Origin: Actinomyces radicidentis
GTDB taxonomy: Bacteria > Actinomycetota > Actinomycetes > Actinomycetales > Actinomycetaceae
NCBI RefSeq assembly: GCF_001553565.1
Contig: NZ_CP014228.1
Location: 2,542,001 to 2,606,000 of the forward strand
Direction of reading: 5' to 3'
Length of the DNA stretch: 64,000 bases
Made by a program: the position numbers and the translations under genes. The notes under the pieces are model-generated. The model did no database searches and was not told the DNA's origin. It saw only the letters and a program-made list of their open reading frames with translations. Below, piece after piece: positions 19,041-26,783 of the stretch. Within the stretch, counting starts at the first letter, position 1. Every line of letters starts with the position of its first letter.

Positions 19041-19123
19041 ACCACAGGGGCCGTGCTGACCGGGCCGCTCCCCGCCCTGGGGACGCGCCGGGGACGAGCG
19101 CGGTTCTCGTCGCGGGTGCGGCA

Positions 19124-19129
19124 TAGCCT
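19124..19129 (+). promoter_or_regulatory. Leaderless -10 box (TAGCCT)
   Basis: Ends six bases before the ATG at 19136 of the aldo/keto reductase; no ribosome site is present. Confidence 0.6.
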
Positions 19130-19135
19130 GCCGCC

Positions 19136-20059
19136 ATGAAGACCCGGCCTCTCGGCACCTCCGAGCTCACCGTCCCCAACGTCGTCCAGGGGTGCATGCG
19201 CATCAAGGACATGTCCGACGCCGAGATCCGCGCCCTTGTCGACGCCGACCTCGAGGCCGGCATCACCATGTTCGACCACGCCGACATCTACGGCGGGGAC
19301 CACGCCTGCGAGGAGCGCTTCGGCACCGCGCTGGACTGGTCGGCCCAGGAGCGCGAGCAGGTCGTCATCCAGTCCAAGTGCGGCATCCGCGACGGCTGGT
19401 TCGACTTCTCCACCGGGCACATCCTCGAGGCGGTTGACGCGACCCTGGCTGCCCTGCGCACCGACTACCTCGACGTCCTCCTCCTGCACCGCCCGGACGC
19501 CCTCGTGGAGCCCGAGGAGGTCGCCGAGGCCTTCGACCGCCTCGCCGAGTCCGGCAAGGTCCGCCACTTCGGCGTCTCCAACCACACCCGCGGGCAGATG
19601 GAGCTCCTGCGCGCCACGGTGAGGCAGCCCCTCGTCGCCAACCAGCTCCAGCTCTCCGTCGCCCACGCCCCGATGATCGCCGAGGGCGTCGCCCTCAACA
19701 TGTTCGAGGACCAGGGCACCAACCGCACCGGCGAGGTCCTCGACTACTGCCGCCTCACGAGCACGACCGTCCAGGCGTGGTCCCCCTTCCAGGCACCCGG
19801 CTGGTCCGGTCCCTTCCTCGGGGACCGGGAGCGCTACGGCGAGCTCAACGACGTCGTCGACCGCCTCGCGGGCGGGTACGGCGTCGCCCCCGAGGCCATC
19901 GCCACCGCGTGGATCACCCGCCACCCGGCACGCATGCAGGTCGTCCTCGGGACGACCCGCATCGAGCGCGTCCGCGCCTGCGCCGACGGCTCCGAGCTGC
20001 CACTCACCCGCGAGCAGTGGTACGAGGTCTTCCGCTCCGCGGGGCACATCGTCCCGTGA
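19136..20059 (+). CDS. Aldo/keto reductase, YdhF-like
   Basis: A 307-residue NADPH-dependent reductase close to the YdhF group. Tetrad residues are visible: Asp and Tyr in TMFDHADIYGGDHACEERFG (quoted in part; residues 43-57), Lys in VVIQSKCGIRDGW, His in DVLLLHRPDALVEPEEV. The segment FGVSNHTRGQMELL and WSPFQAPG follow the family. Leaderless start at ATG 19136. The stop overlaps the next gene's GTG start as GTGA, so the reductase and the secreted nuclease are co-expressed, though no functional link is evident. Confidence 0.88.
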   Translation: MKTRPLGTSELTVPNVVQGCMRIKDMSDAEIRALVDADLEAGITMFDHADIYGGDHACEERFGTALDWSAQEREQVVIQSKCGIRDGWFDFSTGHILEAVDATLAALRTDYLDVLLLHRPDALVEPEEVAEAFDRLAESGKVRHFGVSNHTRGQMELLRATVRQPLVANQLQLSVAHAPMIAEGVALNMFEDQGTNRTGEVLDYCRLTSTTVQAWSPFQAPGWSGPFLGDRERYGELNDVVDRLAGGYGVAPEAIATAWITRHPARMQVVLGTTRIERVRACADGSELPLTREQWYEVFRSAGHIVP

Positions 20060-21081
20060 CCGCTGCCGGCCACCGGTCCGGCCGCGGCGCCGGCGTCCGG
20101 CGCGCCGCTACCGCCGCGGCGGCGGTGCTCGTCGCGCTGGCAGTGCCGACGGCACCGTCGGGCGCGACCGCACCGACTCCTTCGACCAGCCCGTCGGCCA
20201 CCCCGGTCGCCTGGGACGATCGCGGCTCCATCGTGCTCTCCGCCCCTGAGGCGCTCACCGCCCTCCGCGACCTGCCCGCCGACTCCCCCGCAGCCGTCTC
20301 CTGGGGCGAGGGCGGCTCGCGCACCGGTTGGTTCGGCGAGGCCTGGGAGGACGTCGACGGCGACGGCTGCGACACGCGCAACGAGATCCTCGGCCGCGAC
20401 CTCGTGGACGCCGACTACTCCCGCGCCGACGGCGTCCAGTCGCTCGCCCAGGGCCGCGGCGAGGGCGTCTCGTCCTGCCCGGACGCCACCGTCTACGCGG
20501 GCACGCTCCACGACCCGTACACCGGGAGCACGATCGCCTTCACCCGGGGCAAGGACACCTCGGCGGCCGTCCAGATCGACCACGTCGTCCCCCTCAACTA
20601 CCTCTACGCCCACGGCGCCTGGGCCTGGGACGAGCGCACGCGCCTCCTCGTCGCCAACGACCCGCTCAACCTCCTCTCCGTCGACGGCGAGGCCAACCAG
20701 GGCAAGGGCGCCTGCGGCCCCGCCACCTGCCCGGTCGGCTCGACGGAGACCGACTCGTGGGACACGGCGTCCGGCGAGGGCTGGTGGCCGCCGGACGGGA
20801 CCGAGCGATGCGCCTACGCCGAGCGCTTCGTCAGCGTCCTCGCCGCCTACGGGCTCGGCGTGCCGCAGGCCGACCACGACGCCCTGGCGACGACGCTGCG
20901 TTCCTGCGCGACCGGAGGTGACGGCGCCCCGAGCATCCTCGAGCGCACGGGCCCGGTCATCACGAGCACGGGAGACCTCCTCCTCCACCGGCATCAGTAC
21001 ACCGCGGCGCTCGTGGCCGGGCTCCTCCTCATCGGCGCGGGGGTCGTGGCTCGTGCCCGCCGCCCGCTGCGCCGCCGCTAG
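20056..21081 (+). CDS. Extracytoplasmic HNH endonuclease (DUF1524-like) with C-terminal membrane anchor
   Basis: A 341-residue protein. Residues 1-40 form a signal peptide: Arg-rich start, hydrophobic AATAAAAVLVALAVP, then an ATA cleavage-like site. The mature part has DVDGDGCDTRNEILGRDL and the HNH core QIDHVVPLNYLYAHGAW with LLVANDPLNLLSVDGEANQGKG, as in secreted actinobacterial HNH/DUF1524 nucleases. The C-terminus has a membrane helix (AALVAGLLLIGAGVVA) followed by RARRPLRRR, a stop-transfer arrangement that would leave the nuclease domain outside the membrane. Likely cuts extracellular DNA; for nutrition, phosphate or DNA uptake is speculation. Coupled by GTGA to the upstream reductase. 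Confidence 0.82.
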   Translation: MTAAGHRSGRGAGVRRAATAAAAVLVALAVPTAPSGATAPTPSTSPSATPVAWDDRGSIVLSAPEALTALRDLPADSPAAVSWGEGGSRTGWFGEAWEDVDGDGCDTRNEILGRDLVDADYSRADGVQSLAQGRGEGVSSCPDATVYAGTLHDPYTGSTIAFTRGKDTSAAVQIDHVVPLNYLYAHGAWAWDERTRLLVANDPLNLLSVDGEANQGKGACGPATCPVGSTETDSWDTASGEGWWPPDGTERCAYAERFVSVLAAYGLGVPQADHDALATTLRSCATGGDGAPSILERTGPVITSTGDLLLHRHQYTAALVAGLLLIGAGVVARARRPLRRR

Positions 21082-21084
21082 GAT
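21079..21084 (+). promoter_or_regulatory. Leaderless -10 box overlapping the nuclease stop codon
   Basis: TAGGAT, whose TAG is the stop of the HNH nuclease gene, ends seven bases before the ATG at 21092. Confidence 0.5.
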
Positions 21085-21091
21085 CGCGGCC

Positions 21092-21556
21092 ATGGTGAGC
21101 AGGCGGACGGCGCGAGAGCAGGCGATCCAGGCGGCCCTCGAGACCGGCGGACCGACATCCACCCGCGTCGACGTGTGGTTGTGGGCCGTGCGCCAGTGCA
21201 AGTCCCGCTCCGCCGCCACCACCGCCTGCCGCGCCGGCCACGTCCGCGTCAACGGCGACCCCGCCAAGCCCGCCCAGCAGGTCACCATCGGCGACGAGGT
21301 CCGCTACCGCGTCGACGGCTTCGACCGGCTTCTCATCGTCAAGCGGATCCTCCTCAAGCGCGTCGGCGCACCGATCGCCCGCACCGCCTACACGGACCTC
21401 TCGGCGCCCCGCCCCTCGCCGCTGGACGCCCCCGCCGCCATCATCCGCGACCGCGGCGCCGGACGCCCCACCAAGAAGGAGCGGCGCCAGCTCGACGCCC
21501 TGCGCGGCGGCCTCGGAGCGCCCCTCGACATCGAGCACCTCCTCGACGAGGACTGA
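21092..21556 (+). CDS. S4-domain RNA-binding protein (Hsp15/RqcP family)
   Basis: A 154-residue protein. The S4 domain spans about residues 23-85: TRVDVWLWAVRQCKSRSAATTACRAGHV (part), VRVNGDPAKPAQQVTIGDEVRY. Hsp15 binds stalled 50S-peptidyl-tRNA and RqcP takes part in C-terminal tailing of nascent chains; this actinobacterial protein probably has a similar ribosome-rescue role. The C-terminal RGAGRPTKKERRQLDALRG is basic, fitting RNA binding. Leaderless start at 21092, or transcription from upstream. Confidence 0.85.
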   Translation: MVSRRTAREQAIQAALETGGPTSTRVDVWLWAVRQCKSRSAATTACRAGHVRVNGDPAKPAQQVTIGDEVRYRVDGFDRLLIVKRILLKRVGAPIARTAYTDLSAPRPSPLDAPAAIIRDRGAGRPTKKERRQLDALRGGLGAPLDIEHLLDED

Positions 21557-21576
21557 CCGAGCACCCAGGAGGCACC

Positions 21577-22695
21577 ATGCCGCGGATCCCCCGCCCCACG
21601 GCGGGCGCCGTCGCGCTCGCCGCCATCTCCGCGCTCGGGGTGCTGGGCGCCGTGGGCGCCACCGCCCGTCAGCGCGACCTGGGGGACTCACTCCAACGCG
21701 TGCAGCCCGGTCTGCGAGCCCCGCTGCTCGTCGTCGGGCGCGGGCGAGTCGGAGAACCCGTCGCGCCGGAGGACGTCGGGAGCGTCCTTGCCGGCAGGCC
21801 GGCGACCGTGGCGACGCGGGCCGTCTTCCCGCGGGGCCTCGGACGTCGGACGGTCATCCCGGAGGGCGGTGAGGAGGTCCCCGTCTGGTTGTACGAGCGG
21901 GAGACCGCGAGCCCTGAGGACGAGGCGGGTCGGGCGGGCTCCTCCGACGCGCTCAGACCGGCCGTCGTGTGGATCCACGGCGGCGGCTACGTCGGGGGCG
22001 ATCCCGCCCAGGACCACGGCCTGTGCAACCTCATCGCACGGCGCACCCACGGCCTCGTGGTCAGCGTCGACTACCGACGTGCGCCGCAGCACCCCTACCC
22101 GGCCGCCCTCGAGGACTGCTGGAGCGCGCTGACCTGGGTGCACGAGCACGCCGAGGAGCTCGGCGTGGACCCGTCGCGCGTCGCCGTCGGGGGCTCGAGC
22201 GCCGGAGGCGGGCTCGCCGCGGCCCTCACGCAGCGTGCCCGCGACGAGGGCCTCCCCCTCGCCTTCCAGATGCTCGTGTACCCGATGCTCGATGACGCCA
22301 CCGGCGCCGGGGGCGTCGAGGTGCCCGGACTCGGCGAGTTCGTCTGGACCGCGCGTTCGAACGCAGAGGGCTGGGCCGCCTACCTCGGGCACCCCGCTGG
22401 GGAGCCGGACGAGCGTCCGTGGGCCGTTCCCGCCCGCGCTCAGGATCTGTCAGGGCTGCCGGACGCGTGGATCGGCGTGGGCGACCTCGACCTTTTCCTC
22501 GACGAGGACCTCGCCTACGCCGAACGGCTGCGTGGGGCCGGGGCCGAGGTGGACGTCCACGTCGAGCCGGGCATGTACCACGGCGCCGACTACTGCACGT
22601 GGTCGGCGTCGATGCGCGCCTTCCGGGAGAGCGGCGTTGACGCGCTCGCGCAGGCCCTCAGGAGGGTCCGGCCGGGCTCTCAGAGCTCCTCGTAG
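21577..22695 (+). CDS. Alpha/beta-hydrolase, HSL-type esterase/lipase
   Basis: A 372-residue hydrolase. The oxyanion-hole motif HGGGYVGGD (near residue 133) and the nucleophile elbow GGSSAGGGLAAAL (near 210) mark the hormone-sensitive-lipase family; Asp and His of the triad are likely in DLDLFLDED and MYHGADY. A hydrophobic N-terminal stretch (residues 8-28, AGAVALAAISALGVLGAVGA) could be a signal or membrane anchor. ATG 21577 has AGGAGG three bases upstream plus spacing. Its last 16 bases overlap the convergent aldo/keto reductase. Probably acts on short-chain esters. Confidence 0.87.
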   Translation: MPRIPRPTAGAVALAAISALGVLGAVGATARQRDLGDSLQRVQPGLRAPLLVVGRGRVGEPVAPEDVGSVLAGRPATVATRAVFPRGLGRRTVIPEGGEEVPVWLYERETASPEDEAGRAGSSDALRPAVVWIHGGGYVGGDPAQDHGLCNLIARRTHGLVVSVDYRRAPQHPYPAALEDCWSALTWVHEHAEELGVDPSRVAVGGSSAGGGLAAALTQRARDEGLPLAFQMLVYPMLDDATGAGGVEVPGLGEFVWTARSNAEGWAAYLGHPAGEPDERPWAVPARAQDLSGLPDAWIGVGDLDLFLDEDLAYAERLRGAGAEVDVHVEPGMYHGADYCTWSASMRAFRESGVDALAQALRRVRPGSQSSS

Positions 22696-23528
22696 GTGGC
22701 CGGGTCCTGGCCGGCGAGTCGGCCGTCCGGGCGGCCGAGCGCCGTGATCTCCTCGATCTCCGAGGGCTCGAGGCGGATCTGCGCCGAGGCGAGGTTCTCC
22801 ACCTGGCGCGCGGGGGTCGAGGACTTCGGGATCGGCGTCACGCCGCGCGAGACGTGCCAGGCGAGGACGGCCTGCGCGGGGGTGATGCCGTGGGCCTCGG
22901 CGACGCGGCCGATGACGGGGTCCTGGAGGAGGTCCGAGCTTCGGCCGATCGGGCTCCAGGCCTCGGTGAGGACGCCGCGCTCGGCGTCGGCGCCGACCTG
23001 CTCGGTGTTGGGGAAGCGCGGGTGCGACTCGATCTGGTTGACGACCGGCAGCACGCCCGTCTCCCGTTCGAGCCGGTCGAGGTGCTCGGGCAGGAAGTTC
23101 GAGACGCCGATGGCGCGCACGAGGCCGCGCTCGCGCGCCTCGATGAGGGCCCGCCACGTGTCGACGTACTTGTCGAGCTTCGGGTTCGGCCAGTGGATGA
23201 GGTAGAGGTCGATGGGGCCGATCGGCGCCATGCGGGCGGCGGACTCCTCGATGGCGGCGAGGGCCTCGTCGTAGCCGAAGTGGCGCCCCGGGACCTTCGA
23301 GGTGACGGTGAGCTCGGACCTCTCCGCGAGCGAGGCGTCGACGGCGCGGGCGACGCCCAGGGCGACGCTCGCCTCGTTCTCGTAGGAGAAGGCGGAGTCG
23401 ATGAGGCGATAGCCGTTCTCGATGGCGGAGCGGACCGCCTCGGCACCGGACTCGCCGCGGAGGGTGTAGGTGCCGAAGCCGATGGCCGGGAGCGTGTACG
23501 TGCTGGTGGTGTCCTGCTGCGTGCTCAT
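22680..23528 (-). CDS. Aldo/keto reductase, 2,5-diketo-D-gluconate reductase type
   Basis: A 282-residue reductase. Tetrad: Asp and Tyr in RLIDSAFSYENEASVG-like segment (residues 43-55), Lys in TVTSKVPGRHF, His in DLYLIHWPNP. Family signatures GVSNFLPEHLDRL and VTPIPKSSTPARQVENLASA (end of the cofactor loop, quoted as family block) are present. The start ATG 23528 has TACGGT (23536-23541) seven bases upstream, a leaderless arrangement. Converges and overlaps by 16 bases with the esterase. Substrate likely a small carbonyl compound. Confidence 0.9.
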   Translation of the reverse strand: MSTQQDTTSTYTLPAIGFGTYTLRGESGAEAVRSAIENGYRLIDSAFSYENEASVALGVARAVDASLAERSELTVTSKVPGRHFGYDEALAAIEESAARMAPIGPIDLYLIHWPNPKLDKYVDTWRALIEARERGLVRAIGVSNFLPEHLDRLERETGVLPVVNQIESHPRFPNTEQVGADAERGVLTEAWSPIGRSSDLLQDPVIGRVAEAHGITPAQAVLAWHVSRGVTPIPKSSTPARQVENLASAQIRLEPSEIEEITALGRPDGRLAGQDPATYEEL

Positions 23529-23639
23529 GGCTCCCACCGTACGCGGCGGTCTGGGGCCGTGCAGGTCGGCGGGCCACGAGGGCATCCGCCCCCCGGTGCG
23601 GCGCGCTGCCTCCCCGAGCCCGGGCCGAGGAAGGGGGGC

Positions 23640-24506
23640 TCAGCCTCGGGCGGCGAGGAGCGCGTCGACGGCGCGGATGACGCCGTTGTCCGTGTTGGCA
23701 GGCGCCACGTATCGGGCGAGCTCGCGGATCTCCGGGTGCGCGTTCGCCATGGCGAAGGACGGGCCGGAGAAGGCGTAGAGGTCGCGGTCGTTGAGGTAGT
23801 CGCCGAAGGCGGCGGTCTGCTCCGGCGCGACGCCGAGGCGTCGCTGGATCGCGTCGAGGGCGCGGCCCTTCGAGGCGGCCGACGGCATCATGTCGGTCCA
23901 GTGCGCCCCCGAGACGACGGTCTGGACGGTGGGCACGGCGGCCCTGAGGTCCGGGGCGGCCTCGCGCTCGATGTCCCCGAAGTCGTAGACGGCGACCTTG
24001 AGGACGTCGTCGAGCGGGAGGGCAAGGAGGTCGTCGACGACCTCGAGCGCCTCGTAGTACTTGACGCACTGCTCGACGAAGCGCTCGTCGGAGCGGTCGA
24101 TGTAGGCGCAGCGCTTGCAGGCGACGACGGCGCCGACGTCGAGCCCGTTCCCGGCGAGGCGCCGCGTCACCTCGATGGCGGCGACGGCCTCGTCCTTGCT
24201 GATCGTGTCGGAGTGGACCTCCTCGTCGCCGATGACGACGAAGGTGCCGTTCTCCGCGATGACGGGTCCGCCGTCGAGGACGTGGCCGAGGACGCCGTGC
24301 AGGTTGGCGAGCTGGCGGCCCGAGGCCGGGGCGAAGAGGACGCCAGCCTCGCGCCAGCGGGCGACGGCCTCGCCCAGGTCCGCGGGGACACGGCCCTCTC
24401 CGTCGAGCAGCGTCCCGTCCATGTCCGCGATGACGAGGCGCAGGTCGGTGGGCTCGTACTGCGCGAAGGGGGTCGGCTCCGCCGGGGCGTAGGGGGTGTC
24501 CGTCAT
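23640..24506 (-). CDS. HAD-superfamily phosphatase, Cof/IIB type
   Basis: A 288-residue phosphatase. Motif I is VIADMDGTLLDGEG (about residues 26-39, nucleophile Asp), motif II FAPASGRQ, motif III Lys in SAASKGRALDAIQ and motif IV AFGDYLNDRDLYAFSG. The cap between is of the IIB type. Such enzymes dephosphorylate sugar phosphates, flavin or pyridoxal phosphates. Starts at ATG 24506 with GAGGAT (24513-24518) six bases upstream. It is the intact relative of the headless HAD gene at 55846. Confidence 0.88.
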   Translation of the reverse strand: MTDTPYAPAEPTPFAQYEPTDLRLVIADMDGTLLDGEGRVPADLGEAVARWREAGVLFAPASGRQLANLHGVLGHVLDGGPVIAENGTFVVIGDEEVHSDTISKDEAVAAIEVTRRLAGNGLDVGAVVACKRCAYIDRSDERFVEQCVKYYEALEVVDDLLALPLDDVLKVAVYDFGDIEREAAPDLRAAVPTVQTVVSGAHWTDMMPSAASKGRALDAIQRRLGVAPEQTAAFGDYLNDRDLYAFSGPSFAMANAHPEIRELARYVAPANTDNGVIRAVDALLAARG

Positions 24507-24563
24507 GCTCCGATCCTCTCAGACGGTCTGGCGGCTCCCCGCCGGCTCCGGGGTGAACGGGCT

Positions 24564-24690
24564 CACTCGTACCAGTAGCCCGTGAAGGAGTCCTTGTAGA
24601 CGTGGTAGGCGCCGGTCGGGGAGTCGGCGCCGTCGGGGACGTCGGAGGTGACGGGGCCCGAGACAGAGGTGCCGCGGAGGCCGAGGAGTA
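24564..24690 (-). pseudogene. C-terminal remnant of an unidentified gene
   Basis: A minus-strand frame reads GTSVSGPVTSDVPDGADSPT then AYHVYKDSFTGYWYE and a stop at 24564-24566. The aromatic ending looks like a real protein C-terminus, but upstream the frame has no start and the sequence runs straight into the divergent P450 promoter. It is likely the last 30-40 codons of a deleted gene. Family not recognised. Confidence 0.4.
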
Positions 24691-24767
24691 CGCGGCGAGG
24701 ACGAGACCCGGCAGGCGGTGCGCCCCTCGCGTGACTCCTCCATCACGAGGACGTGACGCTGGTCTGC

Positions 24768-24773
24768 GAGAAT
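24768..24773 (+). promoter_or_regulatory. Leaderless -10 box of the P450 gene (GAGAAT)
   Basis: Ends six bases before the ATG at 24780; no ribosome site between. Confidence 0.5.
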
Positions 24774-24779
24774 CGTCGC

Positions 24780-25946
24780 ATGACCGAGCCGAGCCGCTGC
24801 CCCGTCCAACACGCCGCCCCCGCCGACGTGCCCGCCGCCGAGCTCCCGCACGACGCCGACCGCGCCGCCGCGGACACGACCGACCCCCGCGGTCGCCCCC
24901 TCGTCCGCTCCCACGCCGAGGCCGTGCGCGTCGCCCAGGACGCCGCCACCTTCTCCAACCACGTCTCCCGCTTCCTCCAGGTCCCCAACGGCCTGGACGG
25001 TGAGGAGCACCGCGAGATGCGCGAGCTCCTCGATCCCTTCTTCTCGACCGAGGCGATGGTCCGCCTCAAGCCGCGCGTCGAGAACGTGGCGGACTCCCTC
25101 GTCGAGTCCCTCGTGCCGGGCGCGCCCATCTGGTCCGTGCGCGAGATCGGCTCCGTGTACGCCGTGCGCGCGCAGTCGACGTGGCTGGGCTGGCGCTCCG
25201 ACGTCGAGGACGAGCTCATCGAGTGGATGGACGCGAACCACGAGGCGACGCGCTCCGGCGAGCTCACCCGCACGCGCGAGGTGGCCGAGTGGTTCGACCG
25301 CATCATGCGCGGCCTCGTCGCCGAGCACCGCGAGTCCCACGGCCCGGAGGACGTCACGCACGCCCTCACCCTCGTCACCAAGGGCGACGGCGCGCCGCTC
25401 AGCGAGGAGGAGCTCGTCTCGATCCTGCGCAACTGGACCGGCGGCGACCTCGGCTCCCTGGCCCTGTGCACGGGCGTGCTCCTCCACTGGCTCGTCGAGC
25501 ACCCGGAGCGCCAGGCCGAGTGGCCCGTGCTGTCCGACTCCGCCCTCGACCGCGCCATCGACGAGGTCCTGCGCATCGACGACCCCTTCACGTCCAACCG
25601 CCGTGTCACCACCTGCCCCGTCCACGTGGCCGGCCGGGACCTCGAGGCCGGCACGCAGGTCGTCATCGACTGGACGAGCGCGAACCGCGACCCGGAGGTC
25701 TTCGGCGACCCCGACTCCTACGACCCCGAGGGCCACGCCGCGGACAACCTCGTCTACGGCACCGGCGCCCACGTCTGCCCCGGTCGACCGCTGGCCACCC
25801 TCGAGCTCCGCGTCCTCGTGCGCGCGCTGCTGGCCCAGTTCCGCGTCTCGCGCGCCGAGGGCGAGGCCGCCCGCGCCCAGTGGCCGCTGGGCGGCTGGGA
25901 GCGCCTGCCCGTGCTCCTCACCGAGGTCGACGGCGGCGCCGAGTGA
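24780..25946 (+). CDS. Cytochrome P450
   Basis: A 388-residue soluble haem monooxygenase. The haem-ligand loop YGTGAHVCPGRPLATLELR lies near residue 330, and the K-helix ExxR as DEVLRIDDPF near 262. The I-helix reads RNWTGGDLGSLALCTG rather than the usual AGxDT oxygen-activation motif, so it may have altered proton delivery or be a member of a group with NWT(A/G)G. The N-terminal CPVQH peptide is Cys/His-bearing. No ferredoxin or reductase gene is adjacent. The stop overlaps tag as GTGA. Substrate unknown. Confidence 0.9.
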   Translation: MTEPSRCPVQHAAPADVPAAELPHDADRAAADTTDPRGRPLVRSHAEAVRVAQDAATFSNHVSRFLQVPNGLDGEEHREMRELLDPFFSTEAMVRLKPRVENVADSLVESLVPGAPIWSVREIGSVYAVRAQSTWLGWRSDVEDELIEWMDANHEATRSGELTRTREVAEWFDRIMRGLVAEHRESHGPEDVTHALTLVTKGDGAPLSEEELVSILRNWTGGDLGSLALCTGVLLHWLVEHPERQAEWPVLSDSALDRAIDEVLRIDDPFTSNRRVTTCPVHVAGRDLEAGTQVVIDWTSANRDPEVFGDPDSYDPEGHAADNLVYGTGAHVCPGRPLATLELRVLVRALLAQFRVSRAEGEAARAQWPLGGWERLPVLLTEVDGGAE

Positions 25947-26575
25947 GCGAGACCGGTCCCGCCCCGGCGGCGGACTCGGGTCTCGTCGTCGGCGAGGACG
26001 GACTCGCCCGCCCCGCCTGGGCGGCCACGGACCCGCTCCTGCGCGAGTACTACGACACCGAGTGGGGGATGCCGGTGCGCGACGAGCGCGGCGTCTTCGA
26101 GCGCCTCAGCCTCGAGGCCTTCCAGTCGGGCCTGTCCTGGGCGACGATCCTGCGCAAGCGCCCCGCCTTCCGGAAGGCCTTCGCGGGCTTCGAGCCCGAC
26201 GCCGTCGCCGCCTTCAGAGAGGACGACGTCGAGCGTCTCCTCGCCGACGCCGGCATCGTGCGCAACCGCGCCAAGATCCTTGCGACGATCTCCAACGCCG
26301 CGGCGACCGTCCGCCTGCGGGAGGCCGACGACGTCGACGGCGGGCTCGCCGGCCTCGTGTGGTCCTACCGGCCCGAGAGGACGCCCGAGCCGCGCACGCT
26401 CGCCGAGGTCCCGACGCGCTCGGCGGAGTCCGAGGCGATGGCGAGGGACCTCAAGAGGCGCGGCTTCCGCTTCGTGGGGCCGACGACCGCCTTCGCCCTC
26501 ATGGAGGCCCTCGGCATCGTCGACACGCACCTCGTGGGCTCCCACCGCCGCGGCAGCTCGGGCGTCTGGGCCTGA
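25943..26575 (+). CDS. tag: DNA-3-methyladenine glycosylase I, zinc-ligand-poor variant
   Basis: A 210-residue base-excision enzyme removing 3-methyladenine from DNA. Alignment by eye with E. coli Tag is clear: YYDTEWGMPV, LEAFQSGLSWATILRKR with the catalytic-pocket Glu and Trp, RNRAKI, RGFRFVGPTTAFALMEALGIVDTHLVGS. However, the zinc ligands differ: Cys4 becomes Pro, His17 becomes Tyr and Cys179 becomes Ser; only His175 remains. The zinc ties the termini together in the E. coli enzyme, so this version must fold without it. GTG start coupled to the P450 stop (GTGA). Confidence 0.9.
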   Translation: MSETGPAPAADSGLVVGEDGLARPAWAATDPLLREYYDTEWGMPVRDERGVFERLSLEAFQSGLSWATILRKRPAFRKAFAGFEPDAVAAFREDDVERLLADAGIVRNRAKILATISNAAATVRLREADDVDGGLAGLVWSYRPERTPEPRTLAEVPTRSAESEAMARDLKRRGFRFVGPTTAFALMEALGIVDTHLVGSHRRGSSGVWA

Positions 26576-26655
26576 GGCGGTCGACGGTGCGGTCCGCGCC
26601 TCCGGGCCCGGGCGGCCTGCGTCAAAGGTCCGTCATCCGCCCTGACTTGCGCTTC

Positions 26656-26661
26656 TAAACT
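26656..26661 (+). promoter_or_regulatory. Candidate -10 box for dcuA (TAAACT)
   Basis: Located about 120 bases before the dcuA start, in a 208-base gap after tag. No clear -35. The leader between contains no recognised riboswitch. Confidence 0.4.
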
Positions 26662-26783
26662 GGTCGGGCGTCCTCCCGATCCACGTCGTTCCCGCCCCTC
26701 CCAGGGCCGAGTCCCTCTGCGACCTGAAGCGGCGCGCTCCCCGGGACGCTGCGCGTCCCCATCCTCGCGTGAAGGACCTCGCC

